Assembly: GCA_026418315.1 (NCBI GenBank)
Contig: JAOABO010000042.1
Coordinates: forward strand, 1 to 12,978
Direction of reading: 5' to 3'
Length of the DNA stretch: 12,978 nucleotides
Source: Bacteroidia bacterium
GTDB lineage: Bacteria > Bacteroidota > Bacteroidia > B-17B0 > Aurantibacillaceae
A program made the position numbers and the translations under genes. The notes under the pieces are model-generated. The model saw only the letters and a program-made list of their open reading frames with translations, was not told the origin of the DNA and made no database searches. The stretch's first letter is position 1. Every line of letters starts with the position of its first letter. This document shows positions 9,315 through 12,978 of this stretch, piece after piece.

Positions 9315-9351
9315 TTTTGCAAATTCAAAACTTTTTGTATACTTTTGCAAA
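9315..9351 (+). repeat. Two direct copies of TTTTGCAAA, 28 bases apart, at the promoter
   Basis: The word TTTTGCAAA occurs at 9315-9323 and again at 9343-9351. The second copy extends to TTTTGCAAAA, which is its own reverse complement. One copy contains the -33 TTTG and the other the -7 TTTG. The repeat may simply reflect two matches to promoter elements, or may be a paired binding site for a dimeric regulator. Confidence 0.45.
9316..9347 (+). promoter_or_regulatory. Bacteroidota-type promoter for the PorP-like/PorE-like gene pair
   Basis: In the 54-base gap, TTTG at 9316-9319 and TACTTTTG at 9340-9347 form the -33 and -7 elements with a 20-base spacer. The -7 element is an exact match to TAnnTTTG. 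The -33 element begins only 3 bases after the phosphatase stop codon. Transcription would start near 9353, about 15 bases before the ATG at 9368, and the leader is AT-rich with no Shine-Dalgarno. This is the stronger of the two promoters in the window. Confidence 0.72.
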
Positions 9352-9367
9352 AATCAAATTTCTCTTT

Positions 9368-10327
9368 ATGAAAAGTAAATTTACACTTTTAATTGGTATT
9401 GCTTCTATTTCCATTACATTAGCCCAACAAGTTCCACTTTTAAATCAATATATGTTTAATAAAATCATGACCAATCCCGCTATGAGTTATCAAAATGACA
9501 TGGGAGAATTATACGCATTGCACCGTTCTCAATGGACAAGTATACCAGATGCTCCCGTTAATCAGGTGTTAGTTTTTTCCGCACCCCTACAAAAGGATAA
9601 AAACGGATTTGGTATTGTCATCACGCACGACAAAGCAGGATTATGGGATCAAACATCTGGTTATGCTAACTATTCACATGCCGTAAAACTCAATAAAGAT
9701 GCTAAATTCAGTGCTGGTATCAACGTAGGAGCATTTCAAAGAAGATATGATTTTAACCGGGTTATAGTAAAAGACAATAACGACCCTGAGTTATACGCCA
9801 ACTCTTTCAGCCGTGCTACATTTGATGCCTCTTTTGGCTTTAATTTTTCATGGAAAGATTTCAATACAGGATTTACTGCATGGCAACTATTAGATAGCAG
9901 AGTAAGATTCAATGACCCTAGCGGACACTTCACAAAATACATTACTACCCGCCATATCACATGGAATGCTTCTTATGTAATCAAAGTCATTGAGGGAGGT
10001 AACTTCCCATTAAATGTCATCCCGTCCACTTATTTAAGATATGTAACCCCTGTTGGCGGATTTTCCATGGCAGCCCCCGTGCAAGTAGATGCCCAGGTAA
10101 TTGCAGAATCAGAAAAATACGGATGGATATTTGTTGGTTACAAACATGGTTATTCACTTACAGGTGGTATAGGCGGCATTATTTCAAAAAGATTAAGATT
10201 TGGTTTGAGTTATGATTTTCTCTATATCAATAGTGTAAAAACATTCCTTGGAGCAGCCACAGAAATTTTTGTATCTTACAAATTTTCCTTTGCAGGTAAA
10301 GGTAATAACTCTCAAACTTTATACTAA
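9368..10327 (+). CDS. PorP/SprF-family type IX secretion outer-membrane protein
   Basis: PorP/SprF proteins are small outer-membrane beta-barrels of the T9SS. Some bind the SprA channel as plug-like partners, and others help secrete or anchor one particular surface protein. This one has 319 residues: a signal peptide (MKSKFTLLIGIASISITLA, cut before Q20), then the family start QQVPLLNQYMFNKIMTNPAM and the RSQWTSIPDAPVNQ block, many alternating strands, and an aromatic C-terminus (EIFVSYKFSF) followed by a short tail. The usual NPAYAG is NPAMSY here. The ATG at 9368 follows the promoter and gives a clean signal peptide; the in-frame TTG at 9317 would lie inside the promoter. The next gene begins 8 bases downstream, so the two are almost surely co-transcribed. 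Genomes of this phylum often hold several paralogues, so I give no sprF or porP symbol. Confidence 0.94.
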   Translation: MKSKFTLLIGIASISITLAQQVPLLNQYMFNKIMTNPAMSYQNDMGELYALHRSQWTSIPDAPVNQVLVFSAPLQKDKNGFGIVITHDKAGLWDQTSGYANYSHAVKLNKDAKFSAGINVGAFQRRYDFNRVIVKDNNDPELYANSFSRATFDASFGFNFSWKDFNTGFTAWQLLDSRVRFNDPSGHFTKYITTRHITWNASYVIKVIEGGNFPLNVIPSTYLRYVTPVGGFSMAAPVQVDAQVIAESEKYGWIFVGYKHGYSLTGGIGGIISKRLRFGLSYDFLYINSVKTFLGAATEIFVSYKFSFAGKGNNSQTLY

Positions 10328-10335
10328 TATAAAAT

Positions 10336-12978
10336 ATGGTAAACCATTATAAACGTATTGCGTTTATAGCAATTATATTGTTTGTTTGTAATCTGTTTTC
10401 AACTGCTCAAACTAATCCAGATTGGGTTAACCAATACAAAGACAAAAAAGATTCATGGCTTCTTTCAGAAGCAGAAAAATTTTATTCATCCGGAAACCTC
10501 CGAGAAGCATTAAAATATTTCTATGTTCTACACGAAAGAAAACCAAAAGATGAAATTATTCAATACAAACTCGGTATTTGCTATTTGTACAAAAGCGACG
10601 AACCCGATAAAAGTTGGCAACTCTTGTCTCCACTTGAAACAAGTAAAAATAAAAAAATTGAATACATCCAATTTTATTTAGGAAGAGCACAACACATCAA
10701 AGGTAATTATGAAGAAGCTCAAAAATACTATACTCAATTTTTATCATCTCAAAAAGATACTACCACCGATGCCTTTTTAAGAGGTAAATACTTTTTACAA
10801 CAAACCATTTCTGCCCAAAATGTCATTAAAAGAGATCTTGAATTAATAAAGAATGATGTTGTTCAGATTCTACTTCAAAATCAAAACATTAATACAGATC
10901 ATGACGAATATATGCCTGTTACTGATGCCGATGAAACAAAAATTATATATACCTACAGAGGCCCAAAATCTAAAGGGGGAATGCTCAACGAAAATGGTGA
11001 CCCTGACCCTTATGGTGCCTTTTATGGAGAAGACATTTATGAATCCCTAAGAACTCCGGAAGGCGACTGGGGTACTTCACATCCCATAGATAATTTAAAT
11101 ACAGAAAGAAACGACGGTGCAGTTGCACTCTCTGCTGATGGCCAAACACTTTTTCTGTATAAAAACAAACCTGATTCATCAGGCAATATTTACTATTCAA
11201 GATTGATTGGCAATCAATGGTCAAACCCATCTCCTTTGCCAGGAGGTATCAATACCGAATTTTGGGAAGGAAGTGCCTGTTTAGCATTCAATGAAAACAT
11301 GATAATTTTTTCTTCTGAAAGACCAGGTGGTTTTGGAGGCAGGGACCTTTGGAGATCAGTCAAACTCCCTAATGGAAAATGGTCTTTACCGATTAATCTT
11401 GGACCTAATATCAATACCCCTTATGATGAAGACTCTCCTTTCTTATTTTATGATGGCGTTACATTATATTTTAGTTCAAACAGTAATAAATCAATAGGTG
11501 GATACGATGTGTTTTATTCTACTCTTCAACAAGATAGTACTTGGTCTGTTCCAGTTAATCTCGGCACAAAAGTAAACACTCCTTTTGACGATAAATTTTA
11601 CGTTATAAATGCAAGCGGATCACATGGATACTATTCTTCTATGAGAAAAGGTGGCTTTGGCCAGCAAGACATTTATCTGGTTACTCCGGGCCATTTTAAT
11701 AACACTTCCGCATTTATTCTAAAAGGTATTGTTTATCTTAATGAAACACCAGGGTATTCTGATATCACAGTAAAATTTTCAGATCAAAATTCTGAACCCT
11801 CAAATTTCAATTCCAATGCTTCTACAGGCAAATATTTGCTTGTTTTTCCACTAAGTTTTAAGTATGATGTAACATTTGAAGCCAATGGATTCGTACCATA
11901 CAAGACAAAAATTAACCTAAAAAATGTCTTTAAATTCAAAGATAGTATTTTAGATATTCATTTATACAACCAGCAAGATTTTGATAAATACATGAGAATC
12001 GCCGGAACTGTATATGACCCAAAAACAGGAAAACCATTAGCAGGTGTAAAAGTAGAACTCCGCAGTAAAGATGGTGAAGTAATAATGACCACAACTACCG
12101 ATGAAAATGGAAATTATGTATTTAATAAAGTACCCAAAGGTAAAGAGTATGAAATCAACGTCGACTATCCGGGTGAAGTTTTTGTAGAAGGTAAAGCAAC
12201 TGACTTATACGGACAAAATGGTTTAGCCGGAGTGTCTATTAATGACCAAATTACCGGAGACGATGGAAGCTTTAAGTTCAATGCTTACGGAACAGGTGCC
12301 GAAGATGCTTATATGGATATATCAGGAAAAGTAATACACCCCAAAACCAAAAAACCCATACCAGGTGTTAGAGTCCAACTTCGTTCAAAAGATGGAACCA
12401 TTGTGAGAAATACTATTACTAATTATGAAGGTGATTTCGTATTCAAAAAAGTACCCAAAAACAAAGATTATGATATTTTTGTAGATTATCCTACTGCTTC
12501 AGTGGTAAATGGTATTGTAACAGACCATAGAGGCAAGGGCATTCAAGGTAAAAAAATTGGCGACCAACTTACTGATAAAGACGGAAAATTCAGTTTACTC
12601 ACCAGCAATAAAGGAATGCTAACCAGCTCTCCTTATCCTCCCGGAACACTTGAAAAATATCTCATACCGTTCAGTAAAGACAATCTAAACAACGCCTTAA
12701 AAATGGACGAAGCTCTATTGGCAGAATTCCTTGCAAAATTCGGAGATTATTCAGCAAAAGATTTAGTATTCAAAGTACAAATAGGTGCTTATTTGTATGC
12801 CAATAATTTCAAATACTTTAAGTATGAAACTTTAGATAAAGTAAATAAAAAAATGTACGACGATAATCTCACTCGTTTTACACTTTCCACTCCATACAAA
12901 ACATTCAGACAAGCATGGACAAGACAATGGGAAGCCCGAAAATATCCTGATCATGATGCGTTTGTGGTTATTTTTTAC
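10336..12978 (+). CDS. PorE-like exported protein: TPR, PD40 propeller, carboxypeptidase-regulatory-like modules and SPOR-like segment (3'-truncated by window edge)
   Basis: The frame is open from the ATG at 10336 to the right edge (881 codons, no stop). A signal peptide (residues 1 to about 25, ending FSTAQ) is followed by TPR-like helices (about 45-140), then a PD40/WD40-like propeller (about 193-450) with blade motifs LSADGQTLFL, SSERPGGFGGRDLW, FSSNSNKSIGGYDVFYS and GGFGQQDIYLV. A carboxypeptidase-regulatory-like sandwich begins near 460 (FILKGIVYL). Two tandem 107-residue units follow from 553 and 660, starting IAGTVYDPKTGKPLAGVKV and ISGKVIHPKTKKPIPGVRV. The last stretch, from V811 (VFKVQIGAY) to HDAFVVIF, resembles SPOR-like peptidoglycan-binding segments. 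C18 has no Gly/Ala/Ser before it, so a lipobox is not convincing. TPR-PD40-regulatory order matches PorE-type T9SS proteins that hold outer-membrane complexes to the cell wall; an OmpA domain could still follow outside the window. Operon position after the PorP-like gene supports a T9SS role. Confidence 0.86.
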   Translation, partial: MVNHYKRIAFIAIILFVCNLFSTAQTNPDWVNQYKDKKDSWLLSEAEKFYSSGNLREALKYFYVLHERKPKDEIIQYKLGICYLYKSDEPDKSWQLLSPLETSKNKKIEYIQFYLGRAQHIKGNYEEAQKYYTQFLSSQKDTTTDAFLRGKYFLQQTISAQNVIKRDLELIKNDVVQILLQNQNINTDHDEYMPVTDADETKIIYTYRGPKSKGGMLNENGDPDPYGAFYGEDIYESLRTPEGDWGTSHPIDNLNTERNDGAVALSADGQTLFLYKNKPDSSGNIYYSRLIGNQWSNPSPLPGGINTEFWEGSACLAFNENMIIFSSERPGGFGGRDLWRSVKLPNGKWSLPINLGPNINTPYDEDSPFLFYDGVTLYFSSNSNKSIGGYDVFYSTLQQDSTWSVPVNLGTKVNTPFDDKFYVINASGSHGYYSSMRKGGFGQQDIYLVTPGHFNNTSAFILKGIVYLNETPGYSDITVKFSDQNSEPSNFNSNASTGKYLLVFPLSFKYDVTFEANGFVPYKTKINLKNVFKFKDSILDIHLYNQQDFDKYMRIAGTVYDPKTGKPLAGVKVELRSKDGEVIMTTTTDENGNYVFNKVPKGKEYEINVDYPGEVFVEGKATDLYGQNGLAGVSINDQITGDDGSFKFNAYGTGAEDAYMDISGKVIHPKTKKPIPGVRVQLRSKDGTIVRNTITNYEGDFVFKKVPKNKDYDIFVDYPTASVVNGIVTDHRGKGIQGKKIGDQLTDKDGKFSLLTSNKGMLTSSPYPPGTLEKYLIPFSKDNLNNALKMDEALLAEFLAKFGDYSAKDLVFKVQIGAYLYANNFKYFKYETLDKVNKKMYDDNLTRFTLSTPYKTFRQAWTRQWEARKYPDHDAFVVIFY
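11992..12630 (+). repeat. Tandem in-gene duplication of a 107-residue two-part module
   Basis: Two units of 321 bases (11992-12312 and 12313-12630, the second slightly drifting at its end) encode related sequence. Each has a longer sandwich (GTVYDPKTGKPLAGVKVELR versus GKVIHPKTKKPIPGVRVQLR), a VFNKVPKGKEYEI versus VFKKVPKNKDYDI strand pair, and a shorter second part (GVSINDQITGDDGSFKF versus GKKIGDQLTDKDGKFSL). The DNA copies have clearly diverged, so the duplication is old and looks like module amplification that extends a stalk. Confidence 0.75.

Noticed and set aside
9317..9367. In-frame upstream extension of the PorP-like gene from a TTG at 9317
   Set aside because: It would bury the signal peptide behind 17 residues and overlap the -33/-7 promoter elements.
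10853..11414. Short open frames on both strands in the 10.8-11.4 kb region
   Set aside because: They overlap the continuous PorE-like reading frame, which has recognisable TPR and PD40 sequence and no stop from 10336 to the right edge.
1..12978. Mobile elements, CRISPR arrays, tRNA or rRNA genes, phage or defence genes
   Set aside because: The non-coding gaps are all under 100 bases and no transposase, repeat-spacer pattern, cloverleaf or defence-family motif was seen on either strand.

Overview
The window is AT-rich (roughly one third G+C by eye) and densely coding. Six genes all lie on the + strand and about 190 bases are non-coding. The gene content (SprA, a PorP/SprF-family protein, a PorE-like TPR/PD40 protein), the two promoters of the TTTG-N19-20-TAnnTTTG type and the lack of clear Shine-Dalgarno sequences point to a member of the Bacteroidota (Flavobacteriia, Sphingobacteriia, Chitinophagia or relatives) with a type IX secretion system (T9SS). 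I cannot name a genus from the sequence.

Layout. (1) 2-5638: the last 1,878 codons of sprA, the giant outer-membrane translocon barrel of the T9SS; the start is outside the window. (2) 5639-5735: a 97-base gap with a good Bacteroidota promoter. (3) 5736-6821: prfA, peptide chain release factor 1, with intact PAT and GGQ motifs. (4) 6830-8800: a membrane sensor histidine kinase with a predicted periplasmic TPR sensor, one internal membrane helix and a HisKA_2 + HATPase core, 8 bases after prfA. (5) 8828-9313: a low-molecular-weight protein tyrosine phosphatase. (6) 9314-9367: a 54-base gap with the second promoter, whose two elements sit inside identical 9-base words. (7) 9368-10327: a PorP/SprF-family outer-membrane protein. 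(8) 10336-12978 (open at the right edge): a large exported protein with TPR, PD40 propeller, a chain of carboxypeptidase-regulatory-like beta-sandwiches including a 107-residue internal duplication, and a SPOR-like segment.

How they fit together. prfA, the kinase and the phosphatase probably form one transcript from the 5678-5708 promoter, and the PorP-like/PorE-like pair a second one from 9316-9347. sprA and the last two genes all belong to the T9SS/gliding envelope machinery: SprA is the channel, PorP/SprF proteins bind the channel or tether substrates, and PorE-like proteins link such complexes to peptidoglycan. The kinase has no response regulator in the window, so its target is unknown.

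I found no RNA genes, mobile elements, CRISPR arrays or phage genes, and no clear sign of an entirely new system. The most unusual item is the domain make-up of the last gene, where a SPOR-like module appears at a place where PorE-type proteins usually carry an OmpA peptidoglycan-binding domain.
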